Shown: positions 1 through 9,248, counted from the first letter of the stretch. The stretch is DNA of 64,000 nucleotides from Grimontia sedimenti (GCF_011045095.1 NZ_JAALDL010000018.1:18046-82045), one strand, 5' to 3'. The notes: generated from the letters alone by a model not told the origin. Numbers and translations are program-made.

Positions 1-141
1 ACGACCAGTTACTATGAGTTTACTGGCAGCAAACTCATCTATACGGTGGGAAATAATACTTACCTTTACACCGTGGAAGATAAAAATACGTTACAAAGAG
101 AAAAGCCTTACCACTACAGCACACCGTTTACGAAACGTTGA
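1..141 (+). CDS. C-terminal end of an unidentified protein (partial)
   Basis: An open frame runs from the first base of the window to a TGA at 139-141, giving the last 46 residues of a protein that starts outside the window. The tail is rich in Tyr, Thr and Lys and has no recognisable motif. It converges on the small minus-strand gene that ends at 149, only 7 bases away. I cannot name a family. It could still be a chance open frame, but the absence of stops up to the window edge and the tight convergent spacing favour a real gene end. Confidence 0.5.
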   Translation, partial: TTSYYEFTGSKLIYTVGNNTYLYTVEDKNTLQREKPYHYSTPFTKR

Positions 142-148
142 TGTTCAA

Positions 149-370
149 TCAATAGTTTGCGGGTAACACTCTCAAAAGTTCCGTCACGGGACACAAGCCA
201 AGTGCCACACGGCGAATCCGATCTGCAATATCTTCATTCCCACCGAGGCATCGGCGAATGCTGTTATTGATCATTTCATCACTGCTACCGTCACTGGCTA
301 ACGTGCGAATCCATTGATACTCGATAGAGTCAGTGTCTAGCAGCGTTTTACGTCCTACTTTTAAGTCCAT
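149..370 (-). CDS. Small conserved-looking hypothetical protein (73 aa)
   Basis: I do not recognise this family. The start is set at the second ATG (370) because an AAAGGAG ribosome binding site lies 6 bases before it. The upstream in-frame ATG at 391 would place that site inside the coding sequence. The protein is soluble, with no signal peptide or membrane segment. It has a charged amino half, a short middle segment rich in Ser, Asp and Asn, and a helical Arg-rich part (residues about 45-60). The gene is divergent from mltA, with 236 bases between the starts. The good ribosome binding site supports translation; the function is unknown. Confidence 0.55.
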   Translation of the reverse strand: MDLKVGRKTLLDTDSIEYQWIRTLASDGSSDEMINNSIRRCLGGNEDIADRIRRVALGLCPVTELLRVLPANY

Positions 371-606
371 ACCGTACTCCTTTACGAACATGTTTAGTTT
401 TTAAGACATTTTCTTTTCATTGGATTTAAACGAATTTCTATGACAGAAATGTGACAAAGTGTTTCAAAGTTCGGTGCATATGCTTTCGATCGCATTATAT
501 CTCCCAGTGATTTTGAGGGTTTATGCGGTCTATCTCGCCTTTTGATTGCAGAAAAGGCGGGGTTCTGTCACCCTCTTTTTCATTGTTTTCTGATTCAGGA
601 TGACCT

Positions 607-1689
607 GTGAAAAAGGCACTTTCTGTTGTCGGCATTTCCCTACTCCTTGCCGCGTGTGCGCGTCCCACTGACCGAGGTCAGCAATATGTTGATGGACGTT
701 TTAATCAAGTTCTTAATCCGGTCGAGCAAGTTGCCTCGGATAAATCCCGAGACTACTCTCTGTTTCCGGCTCAACTGGAGAAGGTTGAGTCTCGTTCTCC
801 TTCATTGACGAAAGCGAATCAGGCCGTTTATGAAAGCGTGAAAGCTTGGTTGGCAGAAAGCGGAGAGCCAACGACATTGAGCGACTACGGTTTGTCTCTT
901 GAACAGATGGGGGGCGGTGACGGTTATGGCAATGTGCTGTTTACCGGCTACTTCTCTCCAGTGATTGAAATGCGCCACGAGCCGGATGCCTTGTTCCGTT
1001 ATCCGGTATACGCCATGCCTCAGTGCGATGAAAAGTGTCCGACACGTGAAGAGATTTACAACGGCGCGCTCGATGGTTTGGGTTTGGAACTGGGTTACAG
1101 TGCATCGTTGATCGACAACTTCATCATGGAAGTGCAGGGCAGTGGCTTCATTCACTTTGGCGATAACGACCAGCTCGAGTACTTTGCCTACGGTGGTAAA
1201 AACGGACACCCGTATGTCAGCATTGGCAAAGTGTTGATCGAGCGTGATGAAGTGCCTCGTGAAAAGATGTCACTGAAAGCCATTAAAGACTGGGTCGCAC
1301 AGCAAGACGAACCCACTGTGATTGAGCTGCTCAATCAGAATCCATCATTTGTATTCTTCGCCCCTAAAGCGGCGCACCCGGTGACAGGCACTGCGGGTAT
1401 CCCTTTGTTGTCCGGCGCGTCAGTGGCTGCTGACCGTGAATTTTTGCCAATGGGTACAGTGTTACTGGCAGAAGTGCCTCAGCTCAATGAAGAAGGTAAC
1501 TGGAACGGTCAGCATGTACTGAAATTGCTAATGGCGCTGGATACAGGTGGCGCAGTGAAGAAAAACCACCTCGATCTTTACCATGGCATGGGGGAAGAAG
1601 CGGGTATTAAAGCCGGCCATCACAAACACTTCGGGCGTGTGTGGAAGCTGACTAAACCCATTGAGAATGAAGTGCCTGTTCAGCAATAA
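607..1689 (+). CDS. mltA: Membrane-bound lytic murein transglycosylase A
   Basis: This lipoprotein cleaves the MurNAc-GlcNAc bond of peptidoglycan with formation of 1,6-anhydro-MurNAc, acting from the inner face of the outer membrane. The start is a GTG at 607. The N-terminus is a lipoprotein signal with lipobox LLAAC (Cys17). The MltA barrel domain spans most of residues 80-340, with the family signature VQGSGFIHF at about residue 177. The C-terminal 3D-type segment has ALDTGGAVKKNHLDLYHG, whose second Asp corresponds to the catalytic aspartate of the family. Length 360 aa matches E. coli MltA (365). In E. coli mltA sits next to tcdA; here a 4-kb accessory block separates them. Confidence 0.95.
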   Translation: MKKALSVVGISLLLAACARPTDRGQQYVDGRFNQVLNPVEQVASDKSRDYSLFPAQLEKVESRSPSLTKANQAVYESVKAWLAESGEPTTLSDYGLSLEQMGGGDGYGNVLFTGYFSPVIEMRHEPDALFRYPVYAMPQCDEKCPTREEIYNGALDGLGLELGYSASLIDNFIMEVQGSGFIHFGDNDQLEYFAYGGKNGHPYVSIGKVLIERDEVPREKMSLKAIKDWVAQQDEPTVIELLNQNPSFVFFAPKAAHPVTGTAGIPLLSGASVAADREFLPMGTVLLAEVPQLNEEGNWNGQHVLKLLMALDTGGAVKKNHLDLYHGMGEEAGIKAGHHKHFGRVWKLTKPIENEVPVQQ

Positions 1690-1705
1690 CCTAATCAATA
1701 AAGAC

Positions 1706-1739
1706 AAAAAAGGCGGGTTTGAAACCCGCCCTTTTCATT
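1706..1739. terminator. Bidirectional rho-independent terminator between mltA and the TAXI gene
   Basis: A GGCGGGTTT/AAACCCGCC inverted repeat (1712-1730) is flanked by an A-run on the left and CTTTT on the right. It can therefore end transcripts from mltA on the plus strand and from the convergent TAXI binding-protein gene on the minus strand. Confidence 0.85.
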
Positions 1740-1752
1740 TGGAAAGAGTGGT

Positions 1753-2721
1753 TTATTTGATCAAGCCAACTTCTTTGTAGTATTTCGCTGCGCCTGGGTG
1801 CAGAGGGGCAGACAGACCGTCAGAAACCATTTCTTCTTTCTTCAGGTTTGCGAATGCTGGGTGCAGACGACGGAAGTCATCAAAGTTCTCAAATACCGCT
1901 TTGGTTACGTTGTAGATAACCTCTTCTGGTACTTCAGCTGAAGAAACGAAAGTTGCACCCACACCGAAGGTTTGAACGTCACCGTCGTTACCACGATACA
2001 TGCCGCCTGGGATAGTCGCAGTACGGTAGTAGTCGTTGTCAGAAACCAGCTTGTTAGAAGCTGCGTTGTTCACTTCAACAATCACGCTATCACAAGCAGT
2101 GGTGGCTTCTTGGATTGCACCACTTGGGTGACCCACGGTGTAAACCATTGCGTCGATTTTGTTATCACACAGCGCTTTAGACTGCTCAGCGGCTTTCAGC
2201 TCAGAAACCTGCTTGAAGTCGTCCATGGTCCAGCCCATTTCTTCCATCAGTACTTCGATAGTACCGCGTTGGCCTGAACCTGGGTTACCCACGTTGACAC
2301 GCTTACCTTTCAGATCATCAAACGTTTTGACGCCTGAGTCTGCACGTGCAACAACAGTGAACGGTTCTGGGTGAACAGAGAAGACTGCGCGCAGGTCTTT
2401 GTAAGCACCTTGGTCTTGGAATTTGCTTGAGCCATTGTAAGCGTGGAACTGCCAGTCAGACTGGGCAATACCCATGTCCAGCTCGCCTGCGCGGATGGTG
2501 TTGATGTTGTAGATAGAACCACCGGTAGACTCAACCGAACAACGGATGCCGTGTTCTTTCTTGGTTTTGTTTACCAGACGGCAGATTGCACCACCCGTTG
2601 GATAGTAAACACCAGTGACACCACCAGTACCGATAGTAACGAATTGATTAGCTTGCGCGGGTACGGCAGTTAAAGCAGCTGCAAAGCTCATTGCGGCCAA
2701 AGTTGGTTTTAACGCTTTCAT
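1753..2721 (-). CDS. TAXI-family TRAP transporter solute-binding protein
   Basis: This is a periplasmic binding protein of the TAXI subgroup of TRAP transporters, which typically capture organic acids or amino acids such as glutamate for a sodium-driven fused DctQM permease. The N-terminus is a clear Sec signal peptide ending near AQAN (about residue 25). It is followed by the family opening [18 protein letters not shown] and the STGGS motif near residue 66. GNPGSGQR (about 145) and the C-terminal [10 protein letters not shown] are also typical. The length of 322 aa is normal. No TRAP membrane component lies nearby, so this is an orphan receptor in this window. It is downstream of the kce gene on the same strand but 121 bases away, so it may have its own promoter. 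The ligand cannot be read from sequence. Confidence 0.9.
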   Translation of the reverse strand: MKALKPTLAAMSFAAALTAVPAQANQFVTIGTGGVTGVYYPTGGAICRLVNKTKKEHGIRCSVESTGGSIYNINTIRAGELDMGIAQSDWQFHAYNGSSKFQDQGAYKDLRAVFSVHPEPFTVVARADSGVKTFDDLKGKRVNVGNPGSGQRGTIEVLMEEMGWTMDDFKQVSELKAAEQSKALCDNKIDAMVYTVGHPSGAIQEATTACDSVIVEVNNAASNKLVSDNDYYRTATIPGGMYRGNDGDVQTFGVGATFVSSAEVPEEVIYNVTKAVFENFDDFRRLHPAFANLKKEEMVSDGLSAPLHPGAAKYYKEVGLIK

Positions 2722-2842
2722 GCTTTAGTCCTTGTCGATGATGTGATTGCTAACGCGGTGAGAATCCGCTGTTAATAAAATGTGAGTCCATATTGCGTCG
2801 AAATTATCTGATAGTTGGTTTTTCGATCGCAAGAGATACGCC

Positions 2843-3676
2843 TCACGATTCAAAGCTACGGAAGATATTTTTTCTTAAATCTTCCGCAGAGTTGATATAT
2901 AAACCCATGTTTTGAGACATTAAGGCGATTTGCTGTACAAGTTCTGCATTGTTATCCGCACACTGTCCCATTAAATTCATTAGGTTATTTTCAAATCCGA
3001 CGCGTACATCCCCGCCTAACGACATCGCTGCAGTTAGACACTGATGCTCATATTCCCCAAATGCACAAGTTGCCCACGAAATTTCCCCGCTGGTTATACG
3101 TTTAATATCAAATTCCAGCAGATCAGTCGGTGCTGACAACATGTCCTTTTTGTACTTACCTAGTACCAATAATAGGTGATGACCGGTATTAGGCAATGTC
3201 TTGTCATTAACCATCTGAAAATAAAGCGATAAATCTGCCGCGTCATACAAAATGTATTGCACATAGATGCGGCGCTCGTTGAGTTCATAAAAGAAGCGAC
3301 TGGCCTCTTTTTCAAACGCAGCGTTGGGGCGAAGTTCTCTCAAAGCGAGGGAGACGGCTTCTGGCTCAGTGCCTCGTACCAAAGCCATTTGTTCTTCGGG
3401 TTGATACAGTCCAACTGCCTCGGTCGTCAGTTGGATGACCATGTCAGAATCAAAACGGGCCCGCGTTTCCACTAGCCACTCTTTATTCAGTCCAACATCC
3501 AGTGAATGCTTACCCTGTCCATCACGGACATGCATGTGAGCCATCGCAGCACCAGCTTGGTGACACTGCGTTAAGCATACGGCCATTTCGTCAATGGTCA
3601 TTGGCAGTTGTTGATGGTCTTCCTTGCCACGTCTTGCACCATTCGGCGCAACAATAATGGTTCTTCCTTTTTGCAC
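2843..3676 (-). CDS. Beta-keto acid cleavage enzyme (BKACE/DUF849, Kce-like)
   Basis: BKACE enzymes condense a beta-keto acid with acetyl-CoA to give acetoacetate and a new acyl-CoA; the founding member is 3-keto-5-aminohexanoate cleavage enzyme of lysine fermentation. The zinc-site motif AHMHVRDGQG is at residues about 46-55, and the family signature DVRVGFENN lies near residue 222. Length 277 aa is typical. The start is GTG at 3676, with AGGAA 7 bases before it. The stop of the upstream aminotransferase is only 9 bases away, so the two genes form one transcription unit. The true substrate is unknown: the family is broad, and the partner aminotransferase suggests an amino-acid-derived keto acid. 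The assignment to the family is firm; the specific reaction is inference. Confidence 0.88.
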   Translation of the reverse strand: MQKGRTIIVAPNGARRGKEDHQQLPMTIDEMAVCLTQCHQAGAAMAHMHVRDGQGKHSLDVGLNKEWLVETRARFDSDMVIQLTTEAVGLYQPEEQMALVRGTEPEAVSLALRELRPNAAFEKEASRFFYELNERRIYVQYILYDAADLSLYFQMVNDKTLPNTGHHLLLVLGKYKKDMLSAPTDLLEFDIKRITSGEISWATCAFGEYEHQCLTAAMSLGGDVRVGFENNLMNLMGQCADNNAELVQQIALMSQNMGLYINSAEDLRKNIFRSFES

Positions 3677-3685
3677 CCGACGTTC

Positions 3686-5019
3686 CTATGCGAATACGTT
3701 GTCTAATGTGACGGCCAAACGTTTTACCAACTCGTCAATTTCGTTCTCTGTGATGATAAATGGTGGAGCCAACAGAATGTGATGACCGCGTTTACCATCA
3801 ATGGTGCCGCCCATGGGGTAGCACATCAGGCCATTCGCCATCGAAGTCTTTTTCACCTGTGCGTGGAGTGGGCGCGAAGGGTCAAACGGTGTTTTTGACG
3901 CTTTGTCTTGCACAAACTCCAGACCGATGAACATGCCACGTCCGCGGATATCCCCAACAAAAGGGTGATCGCCCAATGTATTGTTTAACTGTTTGACCAG
4001 ATAACGACCCCGTTCAGTCACTTCACTGAGCACGCCGTCTTCCAGTGCATCAAGCGTGGCACACGCTGCGGCACATGCCAAAGGATGAGCCATAAAAGTG
4101 TGCCCATGCTGGAAATATCCCGTGCCATGGAAAATCGCTTCATAGATTTTGTCGTGGATCATCACCGCGCCAATAGGCTGGTAACCGGCAGCGAGTCCTT
4201 TTGCCATGGTCACCAGATCAGGAACGATATCTTCCTGTTCATAGGCAAAATAAGTGCCAGTGCGGCCACACCCGCACATCACTTCATCGAGGATGAGCAA
4301 GACACCGTACTTGTCACAAATTTCGCGGATGCGTTTGAAGTAACCTTTCTCAGCGACAAGAGCGCCAGCGGTCGCGCCAACAACGGGTTCGGCCACAAAC
4401 GCAATCACAGTTTCTGGGCCGACAGCCAATAATCTCTCTTCAAGTTCATTGGCCACGCGTTGTCCGTACTCAAAGTCGGTTTCATCACCACCCTTATCCC
4501 GATAGGCATAGCATGGTGCAACCAACTCACCATTTGCATCAGAGGCGCGAAGGGCTCTTTGCGCCACATATTGCCCCCAACCCCCAGCGCACCAAGCGTA
4601 TTACCGTGGTAGCTTTGGCGACGTGCGATGAATCGGGTTCGGGAGGTTTCGCCTTTCTCAAGGAAGTATTGGCGCGCCAATTTAAGTGCGGCTTCTACGG
4701 CTTCAGAACCACCGCTTACCAGATAAACATGGTTTAAAGGGCCTGGCGCTTTGTCTGCCAAACGTGCTGCCAATTCTTCCGCTGCTGGCGAGGTGAAAAA
4801 TCCAGTATGAGCATATGGAATAGTGTGCAATTGATTTTCTATCGCACCCAGTACGCCGCGATGGCTGTGCCCAAGGCAAGATACTGCAGCACCGCCGCAT
4901 CCATCGAGGTATTGACGTCCTTCACTATCAACAAGAAATACACCGCTGCCGCCTGCGACGACAGGTAAGTCAGAGTGACAGTGTCTTTGTAGTATGTGTG
5001 TCATGGTTTTCCTGAGCAA
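3686..5019 (-). pseudogene. Class III PLP-dependent aminotransferase, split by a one-base frameshift
   Basis: The N-terminal part (5019 to about 4524) has SGGSEAVEAALKLA, the cofactor phosphate-binding region, and ARRQSYHGNTLGALG. The C-terminal part (about 4525 to 3686) has AEPVVGA, LDEVMCGCGRTG with the PLP-contacting Asp, and MAKGLAAGYQP with the Schiff-base Lys. The two parts are in different frames. Adding one T at the TT at 4524-4525 (minus strand) gives a continuous protein of about 445 aa reading MVS-LVAPCYAYR across the joint, as in the family. Everything else is intact, including start and stop. The gene is upstream of, and probably co-transcribed with, the BKACE gene and divergent from a LysR regulator. 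It is either a very recent pseudogene or an assembly error. The enzyme would supply a keto acid to the BKACE. Confidence 0.85.
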
Positions 5020-5117
5020 AAGGTATCGTTGTTATCATGCTCAGTATGAACAGGTTGGAAATTGAACAGCAAACGATATAAATTCGGAGGGTATGCCTAA
5101 AATTCATAGAGGGCTAT

Positions 5118-6017
5118 ATGGCAATGACTATTCCGCCAATGAAAACCTTGCGAACCTTTACGGTGGTGGCGCAAACATTGAGTTTTTCAAAAGCGGCGAA
5201 ACTGTTAAATCTGACACAAAGTGCCATCAGTAAACAAATTCTCCATTTGGAAGAATTGATGGGGTGTTCACTGTTTGAACGTACTGGCGGAAAGGTCGAG
5301 CTGACAGACGCGGGAAGACGCTATTTGCCTTCCGTGGTCGAAGCATTGGAAAACCTCCAGCACGCTACATCGACAGTCATGCAGACGTCAGAAACCAAAA
5401 GCCGTATTGAAATATCGGTGCCACCTTCGATGGCAAGTATGTGGTTGATCCCTCGCTTGGCGGCATTTAGGCAAGCTTATCCGAACATTGAACTGGCGGT
5501 TCGTGCGAGTGTGACGTCGGATAGCCATAACCGATATCAAAGCGATATCGCGATTCACTGTTTGCCTTTGTCGACCCATGAAGAAGAAGCAGAGCTTTTA
5601 GTGAGAGAAAGGCTGATGCTGGTGGCTTCCCCATTCATGGTTTCCGATGCAGAGTCACTGGAAGATCTTTTGCCGCTCAATGCCATCAGCCATATTACCC
5701 GTCCCCAAATATGGAACCAGTTCTGGCATGAGTTAAAAGTCGCCCCTAACGGCCCTAACTATGGTGCTGGCTTTGAGCACTTTTACATGGCACTGGAGGC
5801 TGTGAAGCACCATGAAGGAATGGCGCTGATACCCCAATTTTTGATTCAAGATGCGTTAGATTGTCAGGAAGTGAGCAACCCACTTTCATTGAGCTTCGAC
5901 AGTTTGTATGGCTACTTTCTGTTTAGCCATGGCTATAAACGACGATTGGGGCCAGTGAAACAGGTAATAGACTGGTTGAAACAAGAGTTGATGCCAGTGC
6001 GCATTAAACACTCATGA
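5118..6017 (+). CDS. LysR-family transcriptional regulator (GcvA-like)
   Basis: The N-terminal winged helix-turn-helix (residues about 8-66) contains LRTFTVVAQTLSFSKAAKLLNLTQSAISKQI. The remainder is a LysR substrate-binding domain with the IPRLAAFRQAYPNIEL segment common to GcvA-type members. The length of 299 aa is normal. The start at 5118 follows AGAGGG by 4 bases. The gene is divergent from the aminotransferase-BKACE unit with 98 bases between the starts, the usual arrangement for a LysR protein controlling its neighbour. The inducer is unknown. The carboxyl end contains FLFSHGYKRR, where the repeat-bearing GcvA subgroup also has a basic segment. Confidence 0.88.
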   Translation: MAMTIPPMKTLRTFTVVAQTLSFSKAAKLLNLTQSAISKQILHLEELMGCSLFERTGGKVELTDAGRRYLPSVVEALENLQHATSTVMQTSETKSRIEISVPPSMASMWLIPRLAAFRQAYPNIELAVRASVTSDSHNRYQSDIAIHCLPLSTHEEEAELLVRERLMLVASPFMVSDAESLEDLLPLNAISHITRPQIWNQFWHELKVAPNGPNYGAGFEHFYMALEAVKHHEGMALIPQFLIQDALDCQEVSNPLSLSFDSLYGYFLFSHGYKRRLGPVKQVIDWLKQELMPVRIKHS

Positions 6018-6105
6018 CTGCAGTTTTGGGAGTCATGGACATTTTGCGTCCAAGCGAGTATAAACCGCAGTCCACGTCGAAAATCGAGCAACAGAGCGAA
6101 CTATT

Positions 6106-6906
6106 ATGACAACAACTCAACCTGCATCGGAAAGCTATCAGCAACGCTTCGGTGGTACTCGCCGTCTGTATGGCGCCACTGAGCTTGAGATTTTGCGCCA
6201 GTCGCACGTGTGCGTGATCGGTATTGGTGGAGTAGGGTCATGGGCGGTTGAAGCGCTGGCTCGAAGCGGTATTGGCGAGTTGACTCTGATTGATATGGAT
6301 GACGTGTGTGTTACCAACATCAATCGTCAAATTCACGCAATGTCTGGCACCGTGGGTCAAAGTAAAATCGAGGTGATGGCTGACCGTGTTCGGGCAATCA
6401 ACCCGGATTGTAAAATCAACCTGATTGACGACTTTATCTCTGAAGACAACATTCCAGAGTACATCACCAAAGACTACGACTACGTGCTTGATGCCATCGA
6501 TAGCATCAAGCCAAAAACGGCATTGTTGGCTTACTGTAAGCGCAATAAGATCAAAATCATCACAGTAGGCGGTGCTGGTGGGCAGATTGATCCGACCCAA
6601 ATTCAGGTCGCGGATCTCACTAAAACGATTCAAGATCCACTGGCGGCAAAGCTTCGCAATAACCTACGCCGTTTCCATAACTTCACCAAAACTCAAGGGC
6701 GCAAGTTTGGTATTGATTGCGTGTTCTCGACCGAGCAGTTGAAGTATCCTCAACCAGATGGCTCAGTGTGTGAGACCAAAGCGACGGCAGAAGGACCAAA
6801 GCGAATGGATTGTGCCAGCGGTTTCGGCGCGGCAACCATGGTCACCGCGACGTTTGGTTTTTTCGCCGTTTCACGCATCATCGCCAAACTGACAGCGAAA
6901 AAATAG
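6106..6906 (+). CDS. tcdA: tRNA threonylcarbamoyladenosine dehydratase
   Basis: TcdA (CsdL/YgdL) is an E1-like enzyme that uses ATP to cyclise t6A37 of ANN-decoding tRNAs to ct6A. The Rossmann nucleotide site GIGGVGSWAVE is at residues about 38-48. It is followed by the acidic LIDMDDVCVTNINRQ and by YDYVLDAIDSI near residue 125. Length 266 aa matches E. coli (268). In E. coli tcdA follows csdA-csdE, whose sulfur relay assists TcdA. Here the csd pair is 5 kb away because a PHB operon lies between them. The preceding LysR gene ends 88 bases upstream. The gene ends at a strong palindromic terminator. Confidence 0.95.
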   Translation: MTTTQPASESYQQRFGGTRRLYGATELEILRQSHVCVIGIGGVGSWAVEALARSGIGELTLIDMDDVCVTNINRQIHAMSGTVGQSKIEVMADRVRAINPDCKINLIDDFISEDNIPEYITKDYDYVLDAIDSIKPKTALLAYCKRNKIKIITVGGAGGQIDPTQIQVADLTKTIQDPLAAKLRNNLRRFHNFTKTQGRKFGIDCVFSTEQLKYPQPDGSVCETKATAEGPKRMDCASGFGAATMVTATFGFFAVSRIIAKLTAKK

Positions 6907-6919
6907 CTGCTTTAAAAAG

Positions 6920-6956
6920 CACAAAAAAAGGCCGCGAACGTTCGCGGCCTTTTTGG
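6920..6956. terminator. Bidirectional terminator between tcdA and phaC
   Basis: A perfect 20-base palindrome (6930-6949, half-site GGCCGCGAAC) is preceded by seven A and followed by five T. It serves the convergent tcdA and phaC transcripts. Confidence 0.9.
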
Positions 6957-6979
6957 TTTTGGAGCATTAAGCATCAGCT

Positions 6980-8788
6980 TTAGCGCGTGTTTTTTGCAGC
7001 AGGTTTGGCTTCAGTTTCAGGCTGAATCGGAAGCACTTGCTTCACATAGTTACCTGGTGCAACACCGAGTACGGGGAAGTTCTCTGAACCTTGTGCGTAA
7101 GGCTCGATCTTTTCCTTCGGATTGTATGCAGATAGCCATTCATCCCAATGCGTCCACCAAGAACCGGCAGTGTGTTCCGCAGATTCAAACCACTCGTCTG
7201 CAGACTCACTCAGTTCATCGTTCACCCAGAAACCGTACTTGCCTTTCGATGGATGGTTCACAATGCCAGCGATGTGGCCGGACTCACCCAATACAAAGGT
7301 CTTGTTGCCGCCCACATTCAGCGCGCCACGGTAAGTCCCTTGCCAAAGTGCAATATGGTCTTCTTTGGTTGAGATGAAGTAGGTAGGGATTTTAATTTTG
7401 TTCAAATCAATCCAAACGCCACCCACTTTCACGCCTTTGTCCTGAACCAGTTTGTTGTTCAGGTACAGCTCGCGAAGCATAAAGTTATGCGTTGCTGCTG
7501 CGACGTTGGTGCTGTCACTGTTCCAGTACAGAAGATCGAAATCTACCGGGCTGTTGCCCTTGAGGTAGTTATCGATGTAGTAGTTCCAGTACAGGCTGTT
7601 TTCGCGCAGCAAGCTGAAGGTCACGCTCAGTGAGCGGCCATCCATATAACCACGTGCCGTGTTTTGCAGCTCAATCGCACTGATCACGCTGTCATTGATG
7701 TAAGCACCTACTTCACCTGGTTGCGCGAAATCGAGCAGAGTGGTGAAGAAAGACGCCGACTTGATGCGCGCTTTCATGCGTTTTGCTGCGTAGTACGCGA
7801 TAGTACTTGCCAGCACAGTACCACCGATACAGTAACCAGCAGCGTTGATTTGTGATTGGCCTGTGATGTCCTCAATCGCAGACACCGCCTTCACAACACC
7901 TTCAGTCACGTAGTCACCGAACTCAACGTCTTTTTGCTCAACGCCTGGGTTGCGCCAAGACATCATGAATACAGTGTGGCCTTGCTCAACTAACCAGCGC
8001 ACCATCGAGTTCTTCTCGCGAAGATCGAGGATGTAGTACTTGTTGATGAACGGCGGCACGATCAGCAGTGGTGTTGCATTGACAGTTTTCGTCAATGGAC
8101 GGTACTGGATAAGCTCGAACAGTTCGTTCTGGAACACAACATCACCCTGAGTATTGGCAATGTCTTCGCCAATACGGAATGCGTTGTTGTTGGTCATGCG
8201 AACCTTCAGGATATCTGAGCTGGACTCAATATCTTCCTGTAGGCTTTGCAGACCTTTCACCAGATTCTCGCCGTTCTTTTCCATGGTCAGCTTAAGCAGT
8301 TCAGGGTTTGTGCCCACGAAGTTGCTTGGTGACATGGCATTAATAGCCTGACGAGAAAAGAAGTTCAGGCGCTCTTTGGCTTTGTCATCTAATCCTTCCA
8401 CCGCGTTAATGGTTTCGAGATAAGTGCGGCCAAACAGCAGATAAGATTGTTTGATGAAGTTGTAGAACACTTCATCCTGCCAGCCTTTGTCCTGGAAACG
8501 TTTGTCGTCTTTTTCCGGCGTAACGATTTCTTCTTTGTTTGCCGCAAGCGCAACGTTTTGCCAGATTTGCATTTGCTGCTCCCACCACTGCATTTGAATT
8601 TGCAGCATCGCGGCGGGTTGATTTGCAGCACCCTCAAGAAGTTTGGCTGTGTCTTCGAGACTCTGCTCTTGGATGGCTTTGTTCAGGGGGGTGTTTACGG
8701 CTGCCTTGCCTTGCTCAAGATCCTTCCACCATTGCTGGTTACTCTCTTGGAGTTTTACAAGGTAGTCCGAGAAGAAGTTCTGATACAT
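6980..8788 (-). CDS. phaC: Class I poly(3-hydroxyalkanoate) synthase
   Basis: PhaC polymerises (R)-3-hydroxyacyl-CoA, mainly 3-hydroxybutyryl-CoA, on the surface of carbonosomes. The lipase-like box GYCIGG carries the nucleophile Cys320; the other triad residues fit Asp477 (KEDHIALW) and His505 (GESGHIAGI). The PhaC N-terminal domain covers about residues 90-260, followed by the alpha/beta hydrolase fold. Length 602 aa is typical of class I, which needs no PhaE or PhaR subunit. It is the last gene of phaB-phaA-phaP-phaC, 64 bases after the phasin gene. The gene ends toward tcdA at a shared terminator. Confidence 0.97.
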   Translation of the reverse strand: MYQNFFSDYLVKLQESNQQWWKDLEQGKAAVNTPLNKAIQEQSLEDTAKLLEGAANQPAAMLQIQMQWWEQQMQIWQNVALAANKEEIVTPEKDDKRFQDKGWQDEVFYNFIKQSYLLFGRTYLETINAVEGLDDKAKERLNFFSRQAINAMSPSNFVGTNPELLKLTMEKNGENLVKGLQSLQEDIESSSDILKVRMTNNNAFRIGEDIANTQGDVVFQNELFELIQYRPLTKTVNATPLLIVPPFINKYYILDLREKNSMVRWLVEQGHTVFMMSWRNPGVEQKDVEFGDYVTEGVVKAVSAIEDITGQSQINAAGYCIGGTVLASTIAYYAAKRMKARIKSASFFTTLLDFAQPGEVGAYINDSVISAIELQNTARGYMDGRSLSVTFSLLRENSLYWNYYIDNYLKGNSPVDFDLLYWNSDSTNVAAATHNFMLRELYLNNKLVQDKGVKVGGVWIDLNKIKIPTYFISTKEDHIALWQGTYRGALNVGGNKTFVLGESGHIAGIVNHPSKGKYGFWVNDELSESADEWFESAEHTAGSWWTHWDEWLSAYNPKEKIEPYAQGSENFPVLGVAPGNYVKQVLPIQPETEAKPAAKNTR

Positions 8789-8852
8789 GTGTAAACCCTC
8801 TTGATCGGAAACAACACCGCCCTCTGCAGCGAGAGGGCGGGTCTACCTAAAA

Positions 8853-9200
8853 TTAAGCTGGTTGAGCAGCTTTCAGGTTTTCAGTAGTCAGTTGTTCCAG
8901 ATCGTCTTTGAACTCTTTCGCGATAGATTGCAGCTTCGCGCTGTCGTCCATCATTTGCTGAGACAATTTAGTCAGCGCTGCCAGCTGTTGGCTGCTGTAT
9001 GCAGTCATAGAAGTCACGTCAGTCACTTCGCTTGCTGCTTTAACTTGTGCCAGACCCATTTCGCTGTAAGTTTTAACAGCGCTCAGTTGGAGTTCAGTCA
9101 GAGTTTCAACGTTCTTAGCAACCAGTTTGTTGAACTTAACGTAAGGTGCCAGCGTTTTTTCTGTTTGCTCAGAGAATGCTTTAAACATATCGGTGTACAT
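8853..9200 (-). CDS. phaP: Phasin, PHA granule-associated protein
   Basis: Phasins coat polyhydroxybutyrate granules and control their number and size. The protein is short (115 aa), almost entirely helical and amphipathic, with no Cys and many Ala, Gln, Lys and Leu residues. It has the phasin_2-type opening MYTDMFKAFSEQ and a central FNKLVAKNVETLTELQ. The start is placed at 9200 because AGGAG lies 7 bases before it; an in-frame ATG at 9233 has no such site. The gene lies between phaA and phaC in the same direction, in the usual position for Vibrionaceae pha clusters. Confidence 0.92.
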   Translation of the reverse strand: MYTDMFKAFSEQTEKTLAPYVKFNKLVAKNVETLTELQLSAVKTYSEMGLAQVKAASEVTDVTSMTAYSSQQLAALTKLSQQMMDDSAKLQSIAKEFKDDLEQLTTENLKAAQPA

Positions 9201-9248
9201 GGTGTTTCTCCTAAGTGTATTAATTAGATCCAAGGGGGTTTAACGTTC

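Noticed and set aside
1-1000. tRNA genes such as metZWV beside mltA
   Set aside because: E. coli carries tRNAs near mltA, but no cloverleaf or TTCGAATCC-type T-arm was found around 392-606.
802-1209. 135-codon minus-strand frame inside mltA
   Set aside because: Antisense shadow of mltA.
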